Assembly: GCA_045637425.1 (NCBI GenBank)
Contig: JAZTZL010000037.1
Location: forward strand, 5,937 to 69,936
Origin: CAJGBR01 sp045637425
GTDB lineage: Bacteria; Bacteroidota; Bacteroidia; Bacteroidales; Rikenellaceae
Direction of reading: 5' to 3'
DNA: 64,000 nucleotides
Shown here: positions 17,778-26,369 of the stretch, in pieces
Layout: each line of letters starts with the position of its first letter
Position numbering within the stretch: position 1 is the first letter of the stretch
Program-made: the position numbers and the translations under genes
Notes under the pieces: generated by a model
Databases searched by the model: none
The model's input: only the letters and a program-made list of their open reading frames with translations
What the model was told of the DNA's origin: nothing

Positions 17778-17793
17778 TAACTTTGCAAAGTTA
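17778..17793. promoter_or_regulatory. Palindromic divergent promoter between the amidase operon and lptD
   Basis: TAACTTTGCAAAGTTA is a perfect 16-bp palindrome formed by two back-to-back -7 boxes: TAACTTTG for lptD (plus) and the same octamer on the minus strand for the amidase. Neither direction has a clear -33 TTTG. Confidence 0.55.
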
Positions 17794-17816
17794 AAAAAAA
17801 TTTTTGGGTATTGTTT

Positions 17817-20489
17817 GTGAAAATTAAATATTCGTTGGCAATTCTGTTTTCGGTGGTTCTGTGTTGTGAATTTATACCTACACTCAGCAAGGCCGAAACG
17901 ACAGATTTCAGGTATGCGACTCAACTTATCGACTCGATAAAGAAAATTAGTGAAGGAATTGATTCATTGAGAGTTGCAAGTACATTGACTCCAGATTCAC
18001 TGGCTGCAGACTCGCTGGCTGTAGACACTGTAGCCAAAAAGAAAAAAAGTTTCCTTGATGATATTATCACGGGTAAAAATAAGGACTCTCTGATTTATAA
18101 CCTCAAAACTAACAAGGTTAGAATATTCAAAGACGGCGAAATCAACTACCAAAATATTCAGCTCAAATCGGCAGACCATATCAACATAGATATGGCTACG
18201 CGTGATGTCGAAGCGTATGGTATGCCTAACGATTCGGGTAAAACTACGCGTCCGATATTTGTAGATAAAGGATCAGAGTATGTTATGGATACGCTAAGAT
18301 ATAACCTCAAGTCCGAAAAGGCCAAAATCAAGAGTGTATTCACAAAAGAGGGCGAAGGTTTTCTTCACGGTAAAGTAATCAAGAAGATGCCTAATAATGA
18401 CATCAACATCGCTGGCGGTAAATATACTACCTGTGATGCCGAGCACCCCCACTTCTACATCGCAATGACAAAAGCAAAATTGATTCCGGGCAAAAAAATC
18501 GTGACAGGTCCTGCATACTTCGTAATGGAAGATGTACCGATTTATTTCCTCGGATTACCATTCGCATTCTTCCCGATGCAGGGTGAACGTAATTCGGGTT
18601 TCATCATTCCGACATACGGCGAAGAGACTCAAAAGGGATTCTTCCTGCGTGATGGCGGTTACTACTTCGCATTCAACGACTACATAGATATGACCGTCCT
18701 GGGAGGTATTTACACTAAAGGCTCTTGGGAGGCATCTATGAGAAGCAGATATATCAAAAGATATAAATATAGTGGTAACTTTGCGTTCAACTACTCGAAA
18801 AACATCGTAGGCGAAAAAGGCTCTGCAGATTACATCAATTCGGGCAGTTACCGCTTGTCGTGGACGCACACTCAAGACCCGAAGTTCAAACCAAATTCGA
18901 ACTTCTCGGCGAGCGTCAATTTCTCATCAAGCGGCTACACAAAATATGGCAGCCAGACTATGGACGAATATCTGAATACCCAGACCAACTCGAGTATCTC
19001 ATACTCTAAATCTTGGCCAGGAAAACCCTATTCATTTTCGACCAACATCCAGCACTCACAAAACTCTCGCGACTCGACCATCTCGTTGAGCCTGCCAAAC
19101 GTTGTGTTCAACGTATCGAAAATATTCCCATTCAAGCGCAAAGAGGCTGTGGGTAAACAACGTTGGTATGAAAAAATTTCATTGAGTTATACGGGTACTC
19201 TCGCAAACAACGTGACTGTTAAAGAGGATAAATTGTTCACAGAAGAGATGTTCAAAAAGATGAGAAATGGTGTTAATCACCAAATTCCTATCTCAACATC
19301 TATGAATATTTTGAAGTTTATTACGATTAGCCCTACAGCCAACTATCAAGAACGCTGGTACTTCAAGAAAATCGACAAGGAGTGGAATCCCGCAACAAAA
19401 GCCGTAGAGGTTACGGATACAACATACGGATTCTATCGAGTGTATAACTACAACTTCTCGATGGGTATGTCTACGCGCATCTATGGTATGTTCGAGTTCA
19501 AAAACCCGAAATCGGCAGTAGTCGCTGTAAGACACGTTATGACTCCGAGTGTTTCGTTCTCATACACACCTGACTTCGGTAAGGCAAGTTATGGTTACTA
19601 CAAACCCATACAGGTAGACTCTACGGGTCGCATCGACTACTACTCACCGTACGAAGGTGCAATGTACGGAATACCGGGACGTTCAAAAGCTGCAATGTTG
19701 TCGTTCTCATTGGGTAATAATGTAGAGATGAAGGTGCGCTCGAAAAACGATACTACGGGCGTAAAGAAGATTAAATTGCTGGACAATTTGTCTATCAGTT
19801 CTTCTTATAACTTCTTGGCAGACTCAATGAATCTATCACCATTCTCTGTAAGCGGACGTACTACACTATTTGAAAACTTCGGTATCAACTTTAATGCTAC
19901 GTTCGACCCATATCAAGTCAATGAGAATGGTACTAGAATAAATAAATTCTTGATTAAAGAGGGAAAACTCGCTCGTATGTCGAGTGCAAGTTTCTCGTTC
20001 GGATACTCATTCAATTCGAAAGGCAATACGCGAGGTGCGATGAATGATATTAATTCGGCGAATCCTACACCACCCGAATACACCGACTTCTTCAATCAAA
20101 ACAATGTTGATGCGAATACCCAACGACAACTGACCTCGACCTACTATGAGTTCAGCATTCCGTGGAATTTCGGGTTCAACTATAGTTTCTCTTACTCGAA
20201 TAACGGCAAGAGCAAAAATGTAACCCAGACACTCGGATTCAACGGTAGCCTTACACTCTCCGAAAAATGGGGATTCACGTTCAACGCTGGTTATGACTTT
20301 GAGATGAAAAAGTTGACTCCGGGTACATTTGCACTGACCCGCGATTTACACTGCTGGCAGATGAGTTTCCAATGGGTACCAATCGGTTTCCGCCAAAGTT
20401 GGAGCTTCAACATCGGAGTTAAATCGGCACTGCTGCAAGACCTCAAATATGACAAACGTAATAGTTACTACGACAACTTCTATTATTAA
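17817..20489 (+). CDS. lptD: LPS assembly protein LptD (OstA), Bacteroidota type
   Basis: Outer-membrane barrel that inserts lipopolysaccharide into the outer leaflet. The precursor is about 890 residues. A hydrophobic signal (LAILFSVVLCCEFIPTLSKAE) is followed by a Ser/Ala/Asp-rich linker. Next is an OstA/LptA-like periplasmic jellyroll (about 85-210, with NYQNIQLKSADHINIDMATR and KIIPGK-like turns). The LptD_C barrel runs from about 230 to the end, dominated by alternating aromatic strands. No ATG is available: GTG at 17817 gives MKIKYSLAIL and is preferred over TTG at 17811. It stands alone between the divergent promoter and a 16-bp-stem terminator. LptE is not in the window; lptB is (53.2 kb). 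Confidence 0.9.
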   Translation: MKIKYSLAILFSVVLCCEFIPTLSKAETTDFRYATQLIDSIKKISEGIDSLRVASTLTPDSLAADSLAVDTVAKKKKSFLDDIITGKNKDSLIYNLKTNKVRIFKDGEINYQNIQLKSADHINIDMATRDVEAYGMPNDSGKTTRPIFVDKGSEYVMDTLRYNLKSEKAKIKSVFTKEGEGFLHGKVIKKMPNNDINIAGGKYTTCDAEHPHFYIAMTKAKLIPGKKIVTGPAYFVMEDVPIYFLGLPFAFFPMQGERNSGFIIPTYGEETQKGFFLRDGGYYFAFNDYIDMTVLGGIYTKGSWEASMRSRYIKRYKYSGNFAFNYSKNIVGEKGSADYINSGSYRLSWTHTQDPKFKPNSNFSASVNFSSSGYTKYGSQTMDEYLNTQTNSSISYSKSWPGKPYSFSTNIQHSQNSRDSTISLSLPNVVFNVSKIFPFKRKEAVGKQRWYEKISLSYTGTLANNVTVKEDKLFTEEMFKKMRNGVNHQIPISTSMNILKFITISPTANYQERWYFKKIDKEWNPATKAVEVTDTTYGFYRVYNYNFSMGMSTRIYGMFEFKNPKSAVVAVRHVMTPSVSFSYTPDFGKASYGYYKPIQVDSTGRIDYYSPYEGAMYGIPGRSKAAMLSFSLGNNVEMKVRSKNDTTGVKKIKLLDNLSISSSYNFLADSMNLSPFSVSGRTTLFENFGINFNATFDPYQVNENGTRINKFLIKEGKLARMSSASFSFGYSFNSKGNTRGAMNDINSANPTPPEYTDFFNQNNVDANTQRQLTSTYYEFSIPWNFGFNYSFSYSNNGKSKNVTQTLGFNGSLTLSEKWGFTFNAGYDFEMKKLTPGTFALTRDLHCWQMSFQWVPIGFRQSWSFNIGVKSALLQDLKYDKRNSYYDNFYY

Positions 20490-20500
20490 AATACACTATA

Positions 20501-20541
20501 ATAACACAGCCCGACAGAATCTTGTCGGGCTGTGTTATTTT
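20501..20541 (+). terminator. Intrinsic terminator of lptD
   Basis: Perfect 16-bp stem (20501-20516 with 20523-20538), loop GAATCT, then a short T run. It is the longest perfect stem in the window. Confidence 0.88.
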
Positions 20542-20617
20542 CACGATATACGAGCGTAACCACAGACTGCATTATTACACTTTTTTCCGATGTAGCATTG
20601 AATGTCAAAAAAATTTG

Positions 20618-20625
20618 TAAATTTG
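20618..20625 (+). promoter_or_regulatory. Predicted -7 element of the LytTR regulator gene
   Basis: TAAATTTG matches TAnnTTTG, 23 nt before the ATG at 20649. The -33 box is weak. Confidence 0.45.
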
Positions 20626-20648
20626 CGTTGTAAAATATCAATCTTGAA

Positions 20649-21368
20649 ATGAGACAGATTCAATGTGTAATAATCGACAATAATTCGGAGTCAAATACCG
20701 AAGCTAAATTAATCTGCGAGCGAATACCTTTTATTAAACTATTAAAATCGTTCGACAACCTATTCGATGCTATAGAATACCTCAGAAATACACAGGTAGA
20801 CCTGATTATCTGCAGCATAGAATTGAACGAAATGAATGGTGCAGATTTTATAGCAAACCTGAAACCTTGTCCCGAAATCATTTTCATTTCAGACAACGAA
20901 CAGGCTGCTTGCAGAGCATTTGAACTCGGAGCCGTCGATTACCTGCTCAGACCGATAAATTTCCCACGAATGCTTAGCGCTACTAACAAAGTATGGCGAT
21001 TATACTCAGGACCGAATGCTGAGCAGGAGATGGATTTCGCAGCAGAAAGCCAACTCACAAAACATCTGTTCATTAAAACCGAAAACAAAATTGTAAGAGT
21101 ATCCTACGAAAACATTCTGCTAATTGAAGGTTATGGTGACTATATAAAGGTACACACTAATAATCAAGGTATTATACTCTCAACTCTCGGCATAAAACTT
21201 CTTGAATCGAAACTGCCTCAAACAAATTTTATCCGAGTACACCGCTCATACATTGTGGCTATAGACAAGATTGACGAAATTGAAAATAAACGTATCCGAA
21301 TCGGTCAGGTCAGAGTGCCGATAAGCGAAACATATACCAAGAAATTGAACAAAAGACTCGGATTATAA
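20649..21368 (+). CDS. LytTR-family response regulator with degenerate receiver domain
   Basis: DNA-binding regulator of 239 residues: a receiver-like domain (about 1-115) and a C-terminal LytTR domain (about 138-238: LFIKTENKIVRVSYENILLIEGYGDY, then FIRVHRSYIVAIDKID). The receiver lacks the chemistry of its family. The phosphoacceptor Asp is Ser56 (CSIELNEMNG; codon AGC at 20814-20816), the acidic pair is reduced to Asp-Asn (IIDNN), and the conserved Lys before Pro is Arg101 (YLLRPI). No sensor kinase gene is adjacent; prmA follows 20 nt later. I infer control by another route, such as protein binding or expression level. The target genes cannot be told. Confidence 0.9.
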   Translation: MRQIQCVIIDNNSESNTEAKLICERIPFIKLLKSFDNLFDAIEYLRNTQVDLIICSIELNEMNGADFIANLKPCPEIIFISDNEQAACRAFELGAVDYLLRPINFPRMLSATNKVWRLYSGPNAEQEMDFAAESQLTKHLFIKTENKIVRVSYENILLIEGYGDYIKVHTNNQGIILSTLGIKLLESKLPQTNFIRVHRSYIVAIDKIDEIENKRIRIGQVRVPISETYTKKLNKRLGL

Positions 21369-21388
21369 TCAATAACAACTGTAATATT

Positions 21389-22219
21389 ATGGACTACATT
21401 GAATTAAATATCACTGTAAATGAGGCCGATATGGTCGATATTCTAATGGCAGAATTATCCGAATTGCCATTTGATAGTTTTGTTTCAGAAAAACTCGCAC
21501 TCAAGGCATATATACCACAAAACCAACTCGTAGACTGCAAAAGCGAATGTGATGAGATTTTGGCCGGTTATGGCATCACCACTGCTCGCTATGTACAAAT
21601 TGAGAGTCAAAATTGGAATGCACTATGGGAGAGTAATTTCGAACCCGTTGAAGTCGATGACCGAGCACTTATCAGAGCTCCGTTCCACACACCGAATCCA
21701 AATGTGGAATTCGAGATTGTGATTATGCCTAAAATGTCGTTCGGAACGGGACACCACGCTACGACAAAGATGATGGTTGAGATGATTCTCGACTCGAAAT
21801 TTGATGGACAAAATGGACTGGATATGGGCAGCGGTACTGGCGTGTTGGCTATTGCAGCCTGCAAACGTGGCGCTACGACAATGGACGCTGTGGATATTGA
21901 CGACTTCGCCTATGAAAATTGCATTGAAAATATCGCAACAAACGGAGTCGCAGATCAGATCAAGGTCTATATGGGCGACGTGAGATGTATCGAGGGAAAG
22001 AGCTACGACTTCATTTTGGCTAACATCAACCGAAACATCTTGCTGAGCGATTTGGATTCGTATCTGCGTACACTGAACAACGGCGGCGAACTCTTTATGA
22101 GCGGATTCCTCGACTCGGACGTAGAGGTTATGTGCAGCGCTGCAAAAGAACGCGGCCTTAAACTCAATAAAGAACGACACACAAATGGTTGGGCTGCGCT
22201 CTCATTTATCAAAGCATAG
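21389..22219 (+). CDS. prmA: Ribosomal protein L11 methyltransferase
   Basis: Trimethylates lysines of ribosomal protein L11. The 276-residue protein has an N-terminal substrate-recognition domain (about 1-95) and a class I SAM domain with the PrmA signature FGTGHHATTKMM (about 114-125), motif I GLDMGSGTGVLAIAA, AVDIDDFAYENC, and ANINRNILLSDL, the NPPY-like post-motif. Length is close to other Bacteroidota PrmA proteins and slightly shorter than E. coli's 293. It follows the LytTR gene by 20 nt and could be transcribed with it. No terminator is visible before rho. Confidence 0.93.
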   Translation: MDYIELNITVNEADMVDILMAELSELPFDSFVSEKLALKAYIPQNQLVDCKSECDEILAGYGITTARYVQIESQNWNALWESNFEPVEVDDRALIRAPFHTPNPNVEFEIVIMPKMSFGTGHHATTKMMVEMILDSKFDGQNGLDMGSGTGVLAIAACKRGATTMDAVDIDDFAYENCIENIATNGVADQIKVYMGDVRCIEGKSYDFILANINRNILLSDLDSYLRTLNNGGELFMSGFLDSDVEVMCSAAKERGLKLNKERHTNGWAALSFIKA

Positions 22220-22285
22220 TCAGTTCGTACGAAAAAAATCTTGACATTTAATTTGCATATTATTGCAAGTTGATGAAAAATCTTA

Positions 22286-22293
22286 TATATTTG
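22286..22293 (+). promoter_or_regulatory. Predicted -7 element of rho
   Basis: TATATTTG, 66 nt before the rho ATG, with ATTG 20 nt upstream (22262-22265). This gives a leader of about 60 nt in which I see no strong structure. Confidence 0.45.
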
Positions 22294-22359
22294 TAGCGCT
22301 GTTAAGCACAAACCTTTCTGATATACCCTCATCGGAAAAATCAAATCAAATATTATTAA

Positions 22360-24060
22360 ATGCAAGATTTAGAATCACTTAGCAATAAGACCATTGTCGA
22401 ATTGCGAGAAATCGGGCGAGTCTTAGGCATTAAGGGCGCTCTGAAAAAACAGGAACTGATAGATAGAATTATCAGTGTTGCGACTCAAGGCGAAGCAGAA
22501 AATGCAGAACAAGTTGTGGAGGAACAAGTGCCGACACAACCCAAGCGTCGTCGCGGTCGCCCACCCCGTAGCGAACGAAAACCAGAACTCTCAGAACAAC
22601 CAAGTAATAATAGTGAAGTTCAACCGACACAGCCACAAGCAGCGGCTGCGCCTATGATACGTATCGGCGAACACGACGGCATCAAAGAGATAGTCAGTCC
22701 CGAGCGTAAAATGAGGGGTAGAAAATCTAAAGGATTCAAGAAGATTACTGCACCACAAAATACTGCAGAACAACATATTGCAGAGGCTGAAAATGATGCG
22801 ACAACCGAAATCGCAAAACCGGTTGCAGACACTATCTCTGAACCTCTGTCAGAAAATCCGGAATCAGAAATCAAGCAGGAAGAGGTTGAAACAAAACAAC
22901 CGAATGCGCAACAAAATCAGAAAAAGACTGTTCGCGAAGACTTTATCGGCACAATCGAAAGCGAAGGTGTGCTGGAAGTTATGAATGACGGTTTCGGATT
23001 TTTGCGCTCGGCTGAGTATGACTACCTCACCTCGCCTGACGATATATATGTATCTCCGTCGCAAATCAAACTATTCGGACTCAAAAGCGGTGATACCGTG
23101 TCGGGAACAATTCGTCCACCCAAAGAGGGTGAAAAATTCTTCCCGCTGATTAAGGTACAGAAAATCAACAATCTTTCACCCGAAGATGTGCGCGACAGAG
23201 TGCAGTTCGAGTACCTCACCCCACTCTTTCCTCAAGAAAAATTCTGCCTTACGGGCAACGGTCACAATAGCGTTACTACGCGCGTGATTGATATGTTCGC
23301 CCCCATCGGCAAAGGTCAGCGTGCGATGATTGTAGCTCAGCCGAAAACTGGTAAGACAATGTTGTTGAAGGAGATTGCAAATGCCATAGCCGATAACCAC
23401 CCCGAAGTCTATATGATTATCCTGCTCATTGATGAACGCCCAGAAGAGGTAACCGATATGGCGCGCAGCGTCAAAGGCGAGGTAATCGCATCTACATTCG
23501 ATGAACAGGCATCACGCCACGTCAGGGTAGCAGAAATCGTTCTCGAAAAGGCTAAACGTATGGTCGAATGCGGACACGATGTGGTGATTCTGTTGGACTC
23601 AATCACACGTCTGGCTCGCGCGTACAATACAACTCAGGTATCATCAGGTAAGGTTTTATCTGGGGGTCTTGACGCGAATGCATTACACAAACCCAAACGT
23701 TTCTTTGGCGCAGCCCGAAATACAGAAGAAAAGGGCTCGCTGACAATTATTGCTACGGCACTCATCGAAACAGGTTCGAAAATGGACGAAGTTATCTTTG
23801 AAGAGTTCAAGGGTACGGGTAATATGGAGTTGCAACTCGACAGGAAACTCTCGAACAAACGCATCTATCCTGCAGTCGATATCTGCTCATCAAGTACCCG
23901 TCGCGAAGACTTGTTGTTGGATAAAGAGTCGCTTCAGAAGATTTGGATTCTGCGCCGCTATCTGAGCGATATGACTTCAATTGAGGCTATGGAAGAAATC
24001 AAAAAACATATGGAAAATACCACTTCGAATGCCGAGTTGCTGGCTACGATGAATCAGTAG
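22360..24060 (+). CDS. rho: Transcription termination factor Rho with long disordered N-terminal insertion
   Basis: Hexameric RNA helicase that ends transcription. Of 566 residues, 1-40 are the Rho N-terminal helical domain. About 45-190 are a low-complexity Glu/Gln/Pro-rich insertion with a basic RRRGRPPR (63-70, AT-hook-like). About 195-270 are the cold-shock-like RNA-binding domain (GVLEVMNDGFGFLRS). The ATPase core follows, with P-loop QPKTGKT (327-333), Walker B VVILLDSITRLARAYN and the Q-loop SSGKVLSGGLD. E. coli Rho is 419 residues, so nearly all the extra length is the insertion. In Bacteroides thetaiotaomicron a comparable disordered region is reported to make Rho phase-separate; the same behaviour here is inference. 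A terminator hairpin follows. Confidence 0.96.
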   Translation: MQDLESLSNKTIVELREIGRVLGIKGALKKQELIDRIISVATQGEAENAEQVVEEQVPTQPKRRRGRPPRSERKPELSEQPSNNSEVQPTQPQAAAAPMIRIGEHDGIKEIVSPERKMRGRKSKGFKKITAPQNTAEQHIAEAENDATTEIAKPVADTISEPLSENPESEIKQEEVETKQPNAQQNQKKTVREDFIGTIESEGVLEVMNDGFGFLRSAEYDYLTSPDDIYVSPSQIKLFGLKSGDTVSGTIRPPKEGEKFFPLIKVQKINNLSPEDVRDRVQFEYLTPLFPQEKFCLTGNGHNSVTTRVIDMFAPIGKGQRAMIVAQPKTGKTMLLKEIANAIADNHPEVYMIILLIDERPEEVTDMARSVKGEVIASTFDEQASRHVRVAEIVLEKAKRMVECGHDVVILLDSITRLARAYNTTQVSSGKVLSGGLDANALHKPKRFFGAARNTEEKGSLTIIATALIETGSKMDEVIFEEFKGTGNMELQLDRKLSNKRIYPAVDICSSSTRREDLLLDKESLQKIWILRRYLSDMTSIEAMEEIKKHMENTTSNAELLATMNQ

Positions 24061-24088
24061 CAGACAAGGCTCGATACCATTGCAAAAA

Positions 24089-24120
24089 AAGATTGACTAA
24101 ATTTAGTCAGTCTTTTTTTT
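24089..24120 (+). terminator. Intrinsic terminator of rho
   Basis: TGACTAAA pairs with TTTAGTCA (24094-24109), extended by a wobble and flanking A/T runs, followed by eight T. Confidence 0.75.
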
Positions 24121-24150
24121 ATTGTGTAGCAGTTTATCATATTTTATGAC

Positions 24151-24158
24151 TATCTTTG
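24151..24158 (+). promoter_or_regulatory. Predicted -7 element of the YrdC-domain gene
   Basis: TATCTTTG, a match to TAnnTTTG, 66 nt before the ATG at 24225. Confidence 0.45.
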
Positions 24159-24169
24159 CAGAATGTAAT

Positions 24170-24206
24170 GGTCGGAGTTGCTGTACAAATGTGGCGTAAC
24201 TCGACC
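24170..24206 (+). promoter_or_regulatory. Hairpin in the leader of the YrdC-domain gene
   Basis: GGTCGGAGTT (24170-24179) pairs with AACTCGACC (24198-24206) with one bulged G, starting a few nt after the predicted transcript start and ending 18 nt before the ATG. Function unknown. Confidence 0.4.
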
Positions 24207-24224
24207 AACTAAATTGAAAAAAGA

Positions 24225-24827
24225 ATGTTGATTAGGATTTACGATAAAAACCCAAATGAGAGTTGCGTGCGTTCGGTAGTTGAAACACTGAACAACGACG
24301 GCGTGGTCGTATATCCTACCGATTCGGTCTATGCATTCGGCTGCTCGATTAACAGCCCCAAAGCTATCGAATCGTTAAAAAAACTCAGCGGAAAACAAAC
24401 CGAATTGACAATTGCCTGCCCCAATATCAGCAGCATTGCCGATTATGCAAAAGTTGACAATCAAACTTTTAAGCTACTGAAAAGAAATCTACCGGGGCCA
24501 TTTACATTCATACTCAAGGCTTCGAGTCGCGTGCCGAGTAAATTCCTCGAAAAGAGAAAAACCATAGGGGTAAGATTGCAGAACAATTCAATCGCACAGG
24601 CAATACTCGAAGAGTTGGGCGCACCTATGGTTACTGCGTCGATTCACGCCGAGGAGTCTGAATGCGAATATATGACCGACCCGGAACTGATTCACGAAAG
24701 ATATGGCAAGTGTGTTGAAATGGTGATAAATGGCGGAATCGGAGAGATTGTTCCCTCGACGGTTGTGGACTGTACAGATGTGGAGCCAGAAATTATCAGA
24801 CAAGGACAAGGCGAATTGACTTATTAG
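24225..24827 (+). CDS. YrdC/Sua5/YciO-family protein (putative threonylcarbamoyl-AMP synthase)
   Basis: YrdC-domain protein of 200 residues. Members make threonylcarbamoyl-AMP for the t6A37 modification of ANN-decoding tRNAs (TsaC/Sua5), or belong to the YciO branch, whose role is less clear. Visible family parts: GVVVYPTDSVYAFGCSINSPKAIE (about 26-49), the LSGKQTELTIAC stretch where TsaC has its KRS-type motif, FTFILKASSRVPSKFL, and IGVRLQNNSIAQAIL. No C-terminal Sua5 domain is present. The length and the GKQTEL variant make the YciO branch likely. It has its own promoter; DUF4199 follows after 17 nt. Confidence 0.82.
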   Translation: MLIRIYDKNPNESCVRSVVETLNNDGVVVYPTDSVYAFGCSINSPKAIESLKKLSGKQTELTIACPNISSIADYAKVDNQTFKLLKRNLPGPFTFILKASSRVPSKFLEKRKTIGVRLQNNSIAQAILEELGAPMVTASIHAEESECEYMTDPELIHERYGKCVEMVINGGIGEIVPSTVVDCTDVEPEIIRQGQGELTY

Positions 24828-24844
24828 AGATTAAATTTAATACA

Positions 24845-25411
24845 ATGAAAAACAGTTTGTGGCATCAATCGGCCAGCTTAGGATTAGTTATCGGAGCGCT
24901 CTCAATAGCACTCGTATTTTTGAATTACCTGCTGTGCGATGTGATGCAGTTGGAAGAAAAAACATTGGCAATAATTCTGACACTGATAAGCACGTTCAAG
25001 TTTATCGTGTTGTTTGTATTGCTGTGGGAGGGCTCTTTGCGCTATGCTCGCCGAATCCCCAAAGGTGAATTTTCGTTCGGACAAGGACTCGGATTTGTAG
25101 TTATGGCTATGGTTTTCTCGGGCTTTCTGGCCGGATTCGGATACTATATCCAATATGTAAAACTTGCTCCGGATTACATTCCAGAAATGGTGGACAAATT
25201 CCCGTTCGAGGACGAAAGCGTAGCAGAGGCTACAAAGACATTGTTGTCGAGCGTTGGTTATTGGATTATGGTCGCAGTATTCCAAATGGCATTCTTAGGC
25301 TCGTTAGTAGGTGTAATTATTTCATTGATAATCCGTCGCAAACACGACAAAATAGGTTGTGAAAAAGAAGAATTATCTCAAGAAAATAACTCAGATGAAA
25401 CAATTCAATAA
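24845..25411 (+). CDS. DUF4199 membrane protein
   Basis: Unknown inner-membrane protein of 188 residues with four hydrophobic helices (about 12-32, 42-60, 80-102 and 136-160) and a highly charged C-terminal tail (about 165-188, RRKHDKIGCEKEELSQ). Length, topology and the FSFGQGLGFVVMAM segment before the third helix fit the DUF4199 family of Bacteroidota. Its last 17 nt overlap the start of the GT2 gene, so the two are translationally coupled. In other Bacteroidota DUF4199 genes commonly lie beside such a glycosyltransferase, which suggests a link to glycolipid or polyprenyl-sugar handling, not a known function. Confidence 0.72.
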   Translation: MKNSLWHQSASLGLVIGALSIALVFLNYLLCDVMQLEEKTLAIILTLISTFKFIVLFVLLWEGSLRYARRIPKGEFSFGQGLGFVVMAMVFSGFLAGFGYYIQYVKLAPDYIPEMVDKFPFEDESVAEATKTLLSSVGYWIMVAVFQMAFLGSLVGVIISLIIRRKHDKIGCEKEELSQENNSDETIQ

Positions 25412-26369
25412 AGATATTTCGATTGTAGTTCCAACCTACAACGAAGATGAATCAATCGGCGAATTGGCTGATGAAATCGCATCGGTGCTCAAACCACAAA
25501 ATTTGAGTTACGAAATCATCTTCATAGATGATGGCTCGACGGACAACTCTTGGAGCGAAGTGCTGCGTTTGTCAGAGAAGTATCCCGATGTTGTGCGTGG
25601 CATAAAATTCCAACGCAACTACGGAAAATCAGCAGCTCTGTACGAGGGTTTCAAGGCAGCCGAAGGTGAAGTGGTAATCACAATGGACGCCGACCTGCAG
25701 GACTCACCAAGCGAAATCCCCGAATTGAGAAAAATGATTCTCGAAGATGGTTACGATATGGTCTCGGGCTGGAAACGCAAACGCTATGACCCGCTGAACA
25801 AACGACTGCCCAGCAAGTTTTTTAATGCAACGGCACGCGCAGTGACGGGTATCAAACTGCACGACTTTAACTGCGGACTCAAGGCTTACAAACACAAAGT
25901 TGTAAAGAGCATTGAGGTCTATGGCGAAATGCACCGCTGGATTCCATTCCTCGCTAAACGCGCAGGTTTCCGCAAAATAGGCGAAAAAGTTGTACAACAC
26001 CGTGCTCGCAAATACGGATTCTCGAAGTTCGGTTGGGAACGTATGATTAAAGGTTACCTCGACCTGCTGACCGTTACATTCACCGAGCGTTTCAGCAAAA
26101 GTCCTATGTACTTCTTCGGCAGCCTGGGTACGCTGATGTTCATCTTGGGTGGCGGTATCGCAGTGTGGCTCATCGCCGAAAAACTGATTCGCCAAATGAA
26201 CGGACTGCTCATCAGACAGGTTACCGACCAACCGCTGTTCTACATCGCGCTGGTTATGGTGATTATGGGTACACAAATGTTTCTGGCAGGTTTTTTAGGC
26301 GAACTCGTATGCCGCAAATCACCCTCACGAAACGATTACTTGATTGACAACAAACTAAACGTAAAATAA
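25395..26369 (+). CDS. Family 2 glycosyltransferase (polyprenyl-phosphate sugar synthase type)
   Basis: Membrane GT-A glycosyltransferase of 324 residues, similar to dolichyl-phosphate mannose synthases and GtrB/ArnC. The catalytic domain has SIVVPTYNEDESIGEL at the start, IDDGSTDNSW, the metal-binding DAD in VVITMDADLQDSPSEI, and the acceptor region GLKAYKHKVV. Two C-terminal membrane helices follow (FFGSLGTLMFILGGGIAVWLI and LFYIALVMVIMGTQMFLAGFLGEL). It probably loads a sugar onto undecaprenyl phosphate; the sugar is unknown. An upstream GTG at 25359 is possible, but the ATG at 25395 gives the normal N terminus. The DUF4293 gene starts with its stop (TAATG overlap). Confidence 0.9.
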   Translation: MKQFNKDISIVVPTYNEDESIGELADEIASVLKPQNLSYEIIFIDDGSTDNSWSEVLRLSEKYPDVVRGIKFQRNYGKSAALYEGFKAAEGEVVITMDADLQDSPSEIPELRKMILEDGYDMVSGWKRKRYDPLNKRLPSKFFNATARAVTGIKLHDFNCGLKAYKHKVVKSIEVYGEMHRWIPFLAKRAGFRKIGEKVVQHRARKYGFSKFGWERMIKGYLDLLTVTFTERFSKSPMYFFGSLGTLMFILGGGIAVWLIAEKLIRQMNGLLIRQVTDQPLFYIALVMVIMGTQMFLAGFLGELVCRKSPSRNDYLIDNKLNVK

